DNA of 64,000 nt from Eriocheir sinensis (Eukaryota; Arthropoda; Malacostraca; Decapoda; Varunidae), in contig NC_066516.1 in assembly GCF_024679095.1 (NCBI RefSeq), positions 4,939,976 through 5,003,975 of the forward strand. Direction: 5' to 3'. A model generated the notes under the pieces. The model was not told the DNA's origin. It saw nothing but the letters and a program-made list of their open reading frames with translations, and did not search any database. A program made the translations under genes and the position numbers. This document shows, piece after piece, positions 56,485 through 64,000 of the stretch (its first letter is position 1; each line of letters opens with the position of its first letter).

Positions 56485-56547
56485 CTGTTCTGATGAAGAG
56501 AAATGCAGAATAGAAACCAAACACTGAGGTATACAGAAACTGGAAAC
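56485..56547 (-). CDS. RCE1: CAAX prenyl protease 2 (RCE1), penultimate visible exon
   Basis: A 63-bp exon with a textbook acceptor (TTTTTCTTTACAG, minus strand) and a GTAATT donor. Translated in the phase that fits the last exon it gives FQFLYTSVFGFYSAFLFIRT, a well-conserved RCE1 transmembrane segment lying between the catalytic Glu/His motifs and the H-x3-N motif. It begins with two bases of a split codon and ends with one base that pairs with the GG of the next exon to form Gly. Exons encoding the EE-x3-R and first His motifs should lie upstream on the minus strand but I did not find them before 64 kb. Confidence 0.85.
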
Positions 56548-56840
56548 CTGTAAAGAAAAATTGATGTCATGTGGTTGGTTCATGTGATTGCACAACCAGC
56601 TTAATTCTGTAATGAATGAAGTGTAAATTGTAAAGAAAAATAGTATATAACAGAGAACTTGGCCTGTTCAAAATGCAGTATACTGAAAAATTACAGGTTA
56701 GGCTATTTAATATTTTGTTTAATCCTCTTTTCACTCTTAAAACCCCTTAATTACTGATGAACTACCTGTTGTAAGTCATGGAAAATTTTTGCTGATGGAC
56801 TGATGAACTACTCCTGTAATTCATAACTACAGTACCCTCT
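56548..56840. other. Intron sequence, nothing recognised
   Basis: AT-rich, no feature identified. Confidence 0.5.
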
Positions 56841-57292
56841 CAAGTTTTGCTATCAAGTTTCGCGATCCTTGAGTTTCTGGTTAGTCATAAATTCTTACCA
56901 TCCTGACTTTCGTGCATTATCACCCCGAGTTTAGCGCTGCTTTGACATGTAGGGTCACGTCTACTTACCATTGGTGTCACGCTACCTTAAAAGGTAGTAT
57001 CACACCTAAACCTAAACCTAAAACTGTCGAATTGACCTCATACATGTCCGAGAATATACTGGGATTCCAGGGTAGTTCTCCAAACACATTTTCTATAACT
57101 GTCCGAATTTGATGAAGGTGTCCGAAATGACCCCAAATCGGGTTAGATTCAGACACCCTTTATTATATTTATGAAAAATTTATATGAAAGATTTTAAATA
57201 TCACAGTACTATGAGTCGATACCCCAGTGGACCAGCCTCACATACAATACTTAACATCACAAGTTGATCTAAAATCTAAATTAGAATTCACA

Positions 57293-57325
<33 letters not shown>

Positions 57326-57350
57326 GTCCGAATTCACCCCAGTTGACAGT
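56841..57350. mobile_element. Probable Tc1/mariner-type repeat fragment(s)
   Basis: The left end CAGTACCCTCTCAAG is close to CAGTACCCTTTCGAG at 62390 and flanked by TA; the right end is CCCCAGTTGACAGTACTG followed by TA. The two ends match only over about seven bases, so this may be two abutting fragments. It contains a segment at 56944-57007 (CTACCTTAAAAGGTAG core) that recurs inverted at 63934-64000, and an A30 run at 57294-57323. Confidence 0.5.
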
Positions 57351-57354
57351 ACTG

Positions 57355-57727
57355 TAGAAGAGGGGGCTGGTCATCCCTATCTGGAAAGGGAAAGGGGACT
57401 GACAAGACTGCAACAACTACCATGGTATTACACTGCTCAGTGTGCCAGGCAAAGTGCTTGCCCACCTATTGCTGATGCAAATTTGCAGACAGCTGCAAAG
57501 ACCTGAACAGTCTGGGTACATGCCTGGTAAGTCAACAACTGACCATATCCTAGTTGCATAGTGGTGGAGTGCTGATGCGTTTTGACAGGGGATGCTTGCA
57601 GCTACGTCTATCTCAAGAAGGCGTTTGATTCAGTGCATTGCGAGGCACTCTGCTGCAACTCCGTGGGATTTCTGCAAGGGCTATTGGTTTGGTGACTGGC
57701 CTGTATTCTGGGACTGAGAGTGATGTG

Positions 57728-57798
<71 letters not shown>

Positions 57799-58000
57799 GG
57801 GCTTATCTAGCGTCTTTCCCATGAATGCAGGAGTGAGGCAGGGCTGTGTCCTTGCCCCATTGCTTTTCAACACTTGCATGAACTCGGTACTAGGCAGAGT
57901 TGTGGACCAGGGTCATTGTGGATCATCCATTAGTAATACCAGGGTTACTGACCTTGTGTTTGCCGATGATGAAGTAATCCTGGGGCTGGATTCATCATCT
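57355..58000 (+). pseudogene. RTE-clade reverse transcriptase remnant with an in-frame (GT)n expansion
   Basis: Reads VIPIWKGKGD, a YHGITLLSVPGKVLAHLLL block, EQSGYMPGKSTTDHILVA, then after a degenerate gap YVYLKKAFDSVH. A second frame (57638-58093) has GTESDVKC, a run of Cys-Val codons, then VFPMNAGVRQGCVLAPLLFN, GHCGSS and the catalytic FADDEVI (YADD-type box). The wording matches RTE elements. A 66-bp (GT)n array at 57731-57796 sits where the family has a short Gly-rich turn, and the frame is the same on both sides. Frameshifts elsewhere disable it. Confidence 0.87.
57731..57796. repeat. (GT)n microsatellite inside RT
   Basis: Thirty-three GT units, 66 bp, a multiple of three. Confidence 0.98.
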
Positions 58001-58200
58001 TACCAGCCACGTCTACGGTATCTATCACATTTACCGAAGCGCTACCACAGCTGCGGCATCTTTCAAACACGGCATTCATCAACGCTATGGTAACGCTCCG
58101 GTAACTCGCACCCTAGCAATGATTGGTTGGGGTGGAGAGCCAATCACATGCAACCTTTGATGCTGTATTTCATCTTTCACGTGTCATTTGTTTACTAATA

Positions 58201-59846
58201 CAGTCGTCCCTCAAATAGTACGGTTTTGGTTTTATACGGATTGTCATGGAAGAATTTTTTTGAGGATTTTTAAATTTCCCGCTCGTCGCACCAAGTAGCC
58301 ATGGCGTGAGTGGCAACACTATTCTACCAAAACACCTGCTGAAAGCACCCCAAAGCATTCGAGAAAGGTGTTCACCTTGCAGAAGAATTCAGATTTAGGA
58401 GAAGTTATGTTTTGGGATGAGTTACGTTGCAGTAGGGAGAGCATACCACATGAATGAGAGCAGTGTTTGCTGTATCTATCACAGTGTAAAAGAAATTCTT
58501 GCCGCAGTAACTGCCAGTGCTCCAAGAGTGCTGAAAGAGTGGAGATAAAGGCCGTCCTTTTCTGTTTGTTCATAAATTAACCTATTATAAACACATAAAT
58601 AGGCATTTTCTTACCTTAACCCTTAAGGCGCGGGGTTGTATGCCGTGTCTGTCCTCTCACGCGGGCATATTCAGGCTAAAACATACTTCACTTCAACCTT
58701 GCATACCTTTACTGCTATTTAACACACGTGACTGAATGAAGTATCATTGTAAAGTAAATACCCTCACCTGTCCTTTGACATTAATTTGAAATCTATATGT
58801 CCATTGGTAGAGCGCATACAGAATATTGAATAAGATCACTGAAAACGCATTATTATAGACAGTTTTCCACCCTTAGTGGACTTCCCTTCTATGATTTAGT
58901 AATAAAAGGCATAAACTTTATACAGTTTTTGTAAAAAGTACCTAAAAAAACTTAACTTATGAGCCTTCCTGATGTCCTTGATTTGTTCTGAGGTCAAATG
59001 GCCCCCTTCTTATGGGTGAGAGGAGGTGGAATGTCTAGCGGACATCTTCTCAAAGCTAACACTGGCATACACTGACCAAAAATTAGTCAAGAGAGCATGG
59101 TTGGGTATTGTTTGAAAGAAAACGACATGCTTACTCTACTTCACCACAAACAAATTAAATTTTACAGTGCGTTAAGTGGGGGAAATGGCTTGTCGACACC
59201 CGCGGTTTGAGCCCAGGCACCAGCCATCGACACCCGCGCTTTAAGGGTTAAACAAGAAATTGGTGGGCAGGAGTGGGCACTCCTACGGAATCTGGGTCCC
59301 GACTGGGTCAGCTTCTACTCGCCGGTCAAAGTTACCAGTTATGCATTTTCTGCTGCAGTGTTACCACACTGGGCAAGTGAGCCATCCTGGCAGCTCTCCT
59401 TTCCACATTGTCAGCGAGCGAGCCATGTCATACACTCATACTCTCTCTTACTCTCTGCCACAGTTTCTATTGCTCTCTAAATCATACTTGAAATAAGATA
59501 CGAAACGGTAATTGTTGAGATTGACTCCGCGCCTCCAAATTACGACATTACGCCTCCATATTATATAGTTAAGGGACGCATATTTAAACTACGCCAACCA
59601 AACTTCAAATAACCTGACCTCTAACAGGGTGGCTTTGCCCCCCTCGAGCCCCCCAGCGTAGTAACACTGCACTGTGACTGCAGCAGAAAATGCATAACTG
59701 GCAATTTGGGCCCGTGGGTAACAGCTGAGCCAGGTGGGAACTGGATTCCCAAGAGTGTTTCAAGGGGGGGCATTCATTTTATATGGATTTTCGAATAGTA
59801 AGGGGGTCCTGGGTCCCTAACCCTTGTACTATTTGAGGGACGACTG
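58201..59846. mobile_element. Tigger/pogo-like (TA target) non-autonomous element, 1.65 kb
   Basis: Left end CAGTCGTCCCTCAAATAGTA and right end its exact complement, flanked by TA at 58199-58200 and 59847-59848. TA duplication and CAGT termini point to the Tc1/mariner superfamily, pogo/Tigger side. The interior has no transposase. It contains a nested TTAA element and an additional inverted pair (GTTATGCATTTTCTGCTGCA near 59.34 and its complement near 59.69 kb). Confidence 0.87.
58620..59247. mobile_element. piggyBac-like TTAA MITE nested in the Tigger-like element, 628 bp
   Basis: TTAA at 58616-58619 and 59248-59251; ends CCCTTAAGGCGCGGG and CCCGCGCTTTAAGGG are inverted copies with one mismatch. 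No coding sequence recognised. It is younger than its host element. Confidence 0.85.
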
Positions 59847-59848
59847 TA

Positions 59849-60173
59849 CACAGACTTCAAAATCAAGACGTGTATTGTACAGGGGTAAATACTGCCTTAA
59901 AACAAATAATTGGCATTGTAATCCTTCAATTAGATGTGTTTTTTATAAATGAATGCACGTTACTTGTATATTTATCCTTGAAATAAAAATATACTTGCTA
60001 ATGTATATTCTGAACATTTTTGTATGTTACCTTCATAGTTTTCCGTCGCTAATGTCAGCAACGTGCCTCGCTATCACAAGATTACATCAGCTGTGAACAT
60101 GTGGAGAAAAGGTGGCCCCATTTCCCTGCGGAAGAGGTCTATGCCCGTGTCACAGGCGTGAAGGAGATGGCAG
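59849..60173. other. Spacer, nothing recognised
   Basis: AT-rich start, then sequence leading into the Myb/SANT-like frame. Confidence 0.45.
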
Positions 60174-60479
60174 GTGATTACAAGGCCACTGTCATCATGC
60201 CTCACTGCTGCAGCCAAGCAATGGGCGTTGACATGGGAAGCTGTGGCTGCTGAGGTGAATGGCGTGAGTGGCTTCGTGAGGAGTGTGGAGGAGGTCAGAG
60301 CAAAATTCTACGATGTCAAAGTCCACAGCAAGAATATTGGAGACTTGAGATGGGAGGTGACTGTCATAGATGAGAACATATTCCCTCTGCAGTGTTTTAA
60401 CAAGCAGGGAAAAGTCATATGGGTGGACAGTTCCACAGACTTACATACTATAGACTGCTCGCCAAGGCCCTCCAAGTGA
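60174..60479 (+). pseudogene. Myb/SANT-like DNA-binding domain remnant
   Basis: The 101-codon frame contains KQWALTWEAVAAEVNGVSGF, then VRSVEEVRAKFYDVKVHSK. This is the second and third helix of the Myb/SANT-like domain found in NAIF1-type proteins and in the accessory protein of Harbinger transposons. The first helix should precede it but is degenerate (a GTCAGCAACGTGCC segment about 100 bp upstream cannot be read through). The rest of the frame is not recognised. It could be a Harbinger accessory ORF or a captured host copy; no link to the 1.8-3.6-kb transposase is visible. Confidence 0.6.
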
Positions 60480-60965
60480 AGCCGGCCTGAGGCCGTGCAC
60501 GGGTGTGCCCAGTTCATCCCAAACCGACGACTTCACACACCTCACTCCCACCCTGTTTCCTGACCCCAACATTCATTTTTAAGACAAATGGAGACCACCA
60601 TCATCTTCCTGAGAAAATTCAGCATCACACTAGCATAAAATTGTAACAATAATGTGTAAATACACATGAAAATCAGAGTTAAATGAATAGTTTTCGTCAC
60701 ATTGCTTTTATAAGCCCAAATTCTAAATCTGCATGCTTTTCTGCTTTTGATGGTGTAGGGCACATCATGAAGTAAAAATATACATAGGCTCAAAATCGCC
60801 TTCGAACATAAGCCACGGCAGTGTCTACCCACTTACCACGCCTATGTAACTCACTTACTTTGGCATATAAGATGCATGTTCCCTAATTATCATTAAGGAA
60901 GGCTTATATGACCATTATATTAACTTGATATTCAAGAAGAGAACATTTAATAATCATTGTACTCA
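60480..60965. other. Spacer, nothing recognised
   Basis: No gene or repeat family identified. Confidence 0.45.
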
Positions 60966-60969
60966 CTGG

Positions 60970-61035
60970 ATATGAGGATGACTGCTGGAAGGGCAATGCC
61001 AGCACATAAGCGATCCACATGATGAAGGTGTGCTG
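60970..61035 (-). other. Candidate 66-bp exon, minus strand
   Basis: An acceptor-like TTTGCTTCCCAACAG and a GTGAGT donor flank a phase-0 open stretch reading HTFIMWIAYVLALPFQQSSS, a membrane-like segment. It could join the candidate exon at 61611-61777 in frame. I do not recognise the protein; it does not match the RCE1 segments I would expect here. Confidence 0.25.
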
Positions 61036-61280
61036 TTGGGAAGCAAAGTTAAACACTATGTTGATATAGGTTGTAATGCACATCAAATTTACAGTCATCC
61101 CCTGACAATGCTTGAATCATCACTCGGGGATATGCACATTTACAGGGTGCCACACAAACATTATTTGTAGGCAGTTCTGCAGTTTGTAGGATATTTCATA
61201 ATATGATGTGTATTAGAGTATACAGGTGATTCTCCTACTTTATGGTTTTACTTTGCAAATCTTATAGTTTAAGTACACTA

Positions 61281-61491
<211 letters not shown>

Positions 61492-61610
61492 TTTACAGAT
61501 AATTTTTTTTTCTTTCTTTGGTGTGAAAATACCATGAAGTGGTGGACAAGGTTTGGTGTTGTGAGGTCAAACTAAAATCAATGACCTAAGCTGAAAATGA
61601 CTTACTTACC

Positions 61611-61777
61611 TGAGATTTAACACAAGGGTGAAAAAAAGGATAAGGTTGATTAGAGGCTGCAGCAGCAGCAGCAAAAGGAGGAGGAGGAGGTGGTGGTAGA
61701 GGAGGATCATAGATTATTGTGGACACACACACACACATACACAGCATTTTGACCTGGGGATGACCTCGGACTAACAC
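61611..61777 (-). other. Candidate exon with Pro and Ala runs, minus strand
   Basis: Open frame reading DPPLPPPPPPPFAAAAAASN, PYPFFHPCVKSQ and ending at a GTAAGT donor. The start is unsupported and the low-complexity composition (GGA and GCA repeats) makes chance openness likely. Confidence 0.2.
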
Positions 61778-62017
61778 CTACTCGCCTTCCAGAGGAGGAT
61801 TACCTTCTCACCTCATCCCTCTACCACACCGCACTCCTCCACCTCTTCGCCCCTCAAGCATCATCACGACTTTCCCTTCGTTAATGTAAATTACCTACCC
61901 CCCACCCCTTTCATAGTTTTTTTATTTTTTATAGTTGCACTTTATCTTAATATGTACATTTTCAGCGTAATGGCTGCAATTTCCGACATAAACCGATTAT
62001 CATTATTATTATTACAC

Positions 62018-62353
62018 ACACACACACACAGTGTAGAAAGAGGCATTGCATCTAACATGGTGTGTAATTCACCTCTTGGTCTGCTGCGGGTCTTTCTCGA
62101 GACAGCCAGCCGTTCCCCTACGGAAGAGCACAGAGCTCGTAGTACTGATCTATGGGTAGGACTGAGACCACTCACACACAACGCACCAAGACAATGAGGT
62201 CACAAATCCTTGCCTGACGTATCTATTCACTGCTAGGTGAACAGGGGCTACACATGAAAAAAGATAAACCCAACTTATCTTCACCCAGCCGGGGAATTGA
62301 ACCCCGGTCCTTCTGGTTGTGAGTCAGACGCTCTACCCCTGAGCTACCGGGCC
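62018..62353 (-). mobile_element. tRNA-derived SINE with a Val(CAC)-like head
   Basis: On the minus strand the head GGCCCGGTAGCTCAGGGGTA has a good A box, the anticodon loop reads CTCACAA (CAC, Val-type), and the B box GGGGTTCAATTCCCC closes a tRNA-like cloverleaf. It continues as a non-tRNA body (AGATAAGTTGGGTTTATC and TCAGTCCTACCCATAG) for about 260 bp and ends in (TG)n. Because the body continues and the tail is simple repeat, this is a SINE, not a tRNA gene. (GT)n also abuts the head (62353-62367). Confidence 0.82.
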
Positions 62354-62387
62354 GTGTGTGTGTGTGTATGTATTTACGTATTTTACC

Positions 62388-62417
62388 TACAGTACCCTTT
62401 CGAGTTTCACGCTATCC
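62388..62417 (+). mobile_element. Scrap of the CAGTACCCT-type terminus
   Basis: CAGTACCCTTTCGAGTTTCA resembles 56844-56880; it is cut off by the SINE. Confidence 0.5.
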
Positions 62418-62423
62418 ATCTGG

Positions 62424-62791
62424 GGAGGCGGTGGCTGAGTCGTCAGAGTAACGGCTCCGTGTTCAGGAGGACGCGAGTTCAATCCCCGCCCGGTGCCACC
62501 AAGCTGGGATTTTTCAGCCGCTGCCAAGTGGCTTAAAACTACCAACATGCTGTCCAGAAGACCACCTATGAACCCGGACTCTAGATTCTAGGATCAAAGA
62601 TGAGCTCTGGGAGGGCAGCATGAGCCAATGCAAGATGGCGCCACCATAAACACTCACCTGCGCCAGAACGGGCTGGGCCGACCATCAGGACCCACCGGAA
62701 AGAAGCCTTGGACCAACCATCAGGATCCACCAGGAAGAAGCCTACCAGCACAATAGGCCGCAATGTGTTAAAAAAAAAAAATAAATAAAAA
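62424..62791 (+). mobile_element. tRNA-derived SINE family S1, complete copy with target duplication
   Basis: Starts GGAGGCGGTGGCTGAGTCG (A box), B box GAGTTCAATCCCC, then the shared body (AGCTGGGATTTTTCAGCCG, CAAGATGGCGCCA, two GACCATCAGG units) and an A-rich tail. The 6 bp ATCTGG occurs at 62418-62423 and 62792-62797, a short target duplication. This is the best reference copy for the family in the window. Confidence 0.9.
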
Positions 62792-62797
62792 ATCTGG

Positions 62798-62890
62798 ACC
62801 TGATGGTCAGCCCCAAGCCCGTCATGGCACAGGCAACTGTTTATAGTGGCGCCATTATAATTGGCTCATGCTGCTCCCCAGAGCTCACTT
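62798..62890 (-). mobile_element. SINE S1 internal scrap, minus strand
   Basis: ACCTGATGGTCAGCCCCAAG and GGCTCATGCTGC match the complement of the S1 middle; ends are missing. Confidence 0.7.
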
Positions 62891-63079
62891 TTTTCCCTTG
62901 TTATCTCAAAATATGTACCTTGGAAAAAGGAAGAAGGCAGGAAGAGAGAACGGGTCGTTTTAAAGCCACTGATGAAGCCTCACGATTGGCTGAGCTCTGA
63001 AAATACGCTTGTGATTCGCTGGGAGTACAATGACATCATTGCTGGCGCTAACCCAATCAGCGGCCTCACTTGCTTAAGG

Positions 63080-63250
63080 TGGTGTCACACTGGCCGTTTT
63101 CCTCTAACCGCTGTGGCTACTGGCAACGCCCGTGCGCCCATCCGGGAGCGAGTTGTCGGTTGTCCGTAAACTGGTGTAACACTGGTCCTTTTTCTTCCCA
63201 CCGCGTTGGCGGCAGCTTGGGCAACCGGCAACTTTTCCGGTGTGTGTCAC
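63080..63250. mobile_element. Possible small Harbinger-like MITE
   Basis: Left GTGTCACACTGGCCGTTTTC and right complement of GTGTGACACACACCGG give loose inverted ends; an internal direct repeat (AACACTGGTCCTTTTTC) echoes the left end. Boundaries and target duplication are not resolved. Confidence 0.4.
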
Positions 63251-63449
63251 ACACATAAGGGGAAATCAGAAGGGTGTGTGGGAGGGGAGGGGCAGAAGGG
63301 AGTCAGGTCATGTCATGACACAAACACAGCAAGGGAAATGAGAAGGGTGGGGGGAGGAAGGGGCAGAAAGTAGAGTCAGGTCATATCCTGACCAAAGCCC
63401 TGAGCTGACTCCTTTCTGCCCCTCCCTCCCCACATCATTCTCATTCCCC

Positions 63450-63487
<38 letters not shown>

Positions 63488-63705
63488 CAAGTCAGGACAT
63501 GACCTGACCTGAGTCAGGTCATGTTTGACCGAAGTCCTGATCTGACTCCTTTCTGCCCCATCCTCCCCACATCCTTCTCATTTCACCTTCTGTGTGTGTG
63601 TGACAGGTATGGACATGACCTGACCTAAGTCAGGTCATGTCCTGACCAAAGCCCTGACCTGACTCTCCTTTCTGGCCCTCCCTCCCCACACCCTTCTCCT
63701 TGTTT
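63240..63705. repeat. Tandem palindromic repeats (GTCAGGTCATG...) with (GT)n
   Basis: Four roughly 110-bp units, some inverted, each built from a near-palindrome GTCAGGTCATGTCCTGAC, a TTTCTGCCCCTCCCTCCCCA segment and GT-rich DNA; the longest GT run is 63453-63484. A related palindrome is at 8.90-8.93 kb. Confidence 0.85.
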
Positions 63706-63871
63706 TCATCCTCTGTATCTCACCCTTCACAAGAGGGGCTCATAACCAGAGTGAAGCTACACACCTCCTCTCGAGTCGAGAGCTTGCGTGTTATTGAGGC
63801 TGCACTGAGTTGAATCAAACGCGACAGGGAGGAGGCGGCGGGAAGTTAAAAAGCGGTTAACATGTTAATAA

Positions 63872-63897
63872 GTCTCTCTCTCTCTCTCTCTCTCTCT
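63872..63897. repeat. (CT)n microsatellite
   Basis: About 12 CT units. Confidence 0.95.
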
Positions 63898-63933
63898 TGC
63901 CATAGCCACAATGTTTAGAGGAAAACGTCCAGT

Positions 63934-64000
63934 GTGATACTACCTTTTAAGGTAGCGTGTGTGACGCTGATGGTAAGCAGACGTGACCCCTTACATGTCA
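63934..64000 (-). repeat. Inverted copy of the 56.95-kb segment, cut by the window end
   Basis: GTGATACTACCTTTTAAGGT, GGTAAGCAGACGTGACC and ACATGTCA match the complement of 56944-57007 with few differences. The repeat continues past the window. Confidence 0.8.

Noticed and set aside
62280..62353. Functional tRNA-Val gene
   Set aside because: The tRNA-like part continues into a SINE body with a (TG)n tail, so it reads as a SINE head.

Overview
This is a repeat-dominated eukaryotic window. It carries spliced genes, tRNA-derived SINEs, many non-LTR retrotransposons, several DNA-transposon families and long GT, GA, TA, ATT and GGA microsatellites. The combination of CR1-type retroelements with esterase ORF1s, jockey/I-type elements, Harbinger, hAT, Tigger/Tc1 and TTAA (piggyBac-like) elements with very dense microsatellites suggests an arthropod, most likely a decapod crustacean such as a crab. 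That assignment is inference; no species-diagnostic gene was seen.

Layout. 0-4 kb: a retroelement scrap, a hAT MITE with near-complete 8-bp target duplication, and a PIF/Harbinger transposase with a spliceable intron and an inserted SINE. 4-16.6 kb: a train of minus-strand non-LTR elements (families A, A, B, D) separated by (GA)n arrays. 17.0-20.2 kb: a 3.2-kb hAT-type element with a perfect 8-bp target duplication, containing nested insertions and a 42-bp minisatellite. 21-31 kb: another hAT-like element, a family A CR1 copy broken by a TIR element and by a long family C element, SINEs, and a further A copy. 31-43 kb: more AT-rich sequence with TTAA MITEs, a local duplication, a dead Tc1/mariner transposase, fold-back palindromes and family C debris. 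43-56.5 kb: two exons, 12.7 kb apart, of a CAAX prenyl protease 2 (RCE1) gene on the minus strand; the intron is full of retroelements. 56.5-64 kb: RTE, Tigger-like and piggyBac-like elements, a Myb/SANT-like coding remnant, two tRNA-derived SINE families and palindromic tandem repeats.

The one host gene I can name is RCE1. Its last exon (H-x3-N motif) and the preceding visible exon join in frame; exons encoding the N-terminal half and the catalytic Glu were not found in the remaining 7.4 kb. All the RT, endonuclease and transposase genes seen here carry frameshifts, stops, truncations or lost catalytic residues, so I see no autonomous element. The most unusual features are the nested hAT/minisatellite structure, the repeated placement of retroelement ends against GA or GT arrays, a group of TTAA elements of which one carries palindromic subterminal repeats and a residual acidic reading frame, and an in-frame GT microsatellite inside an RT gene.
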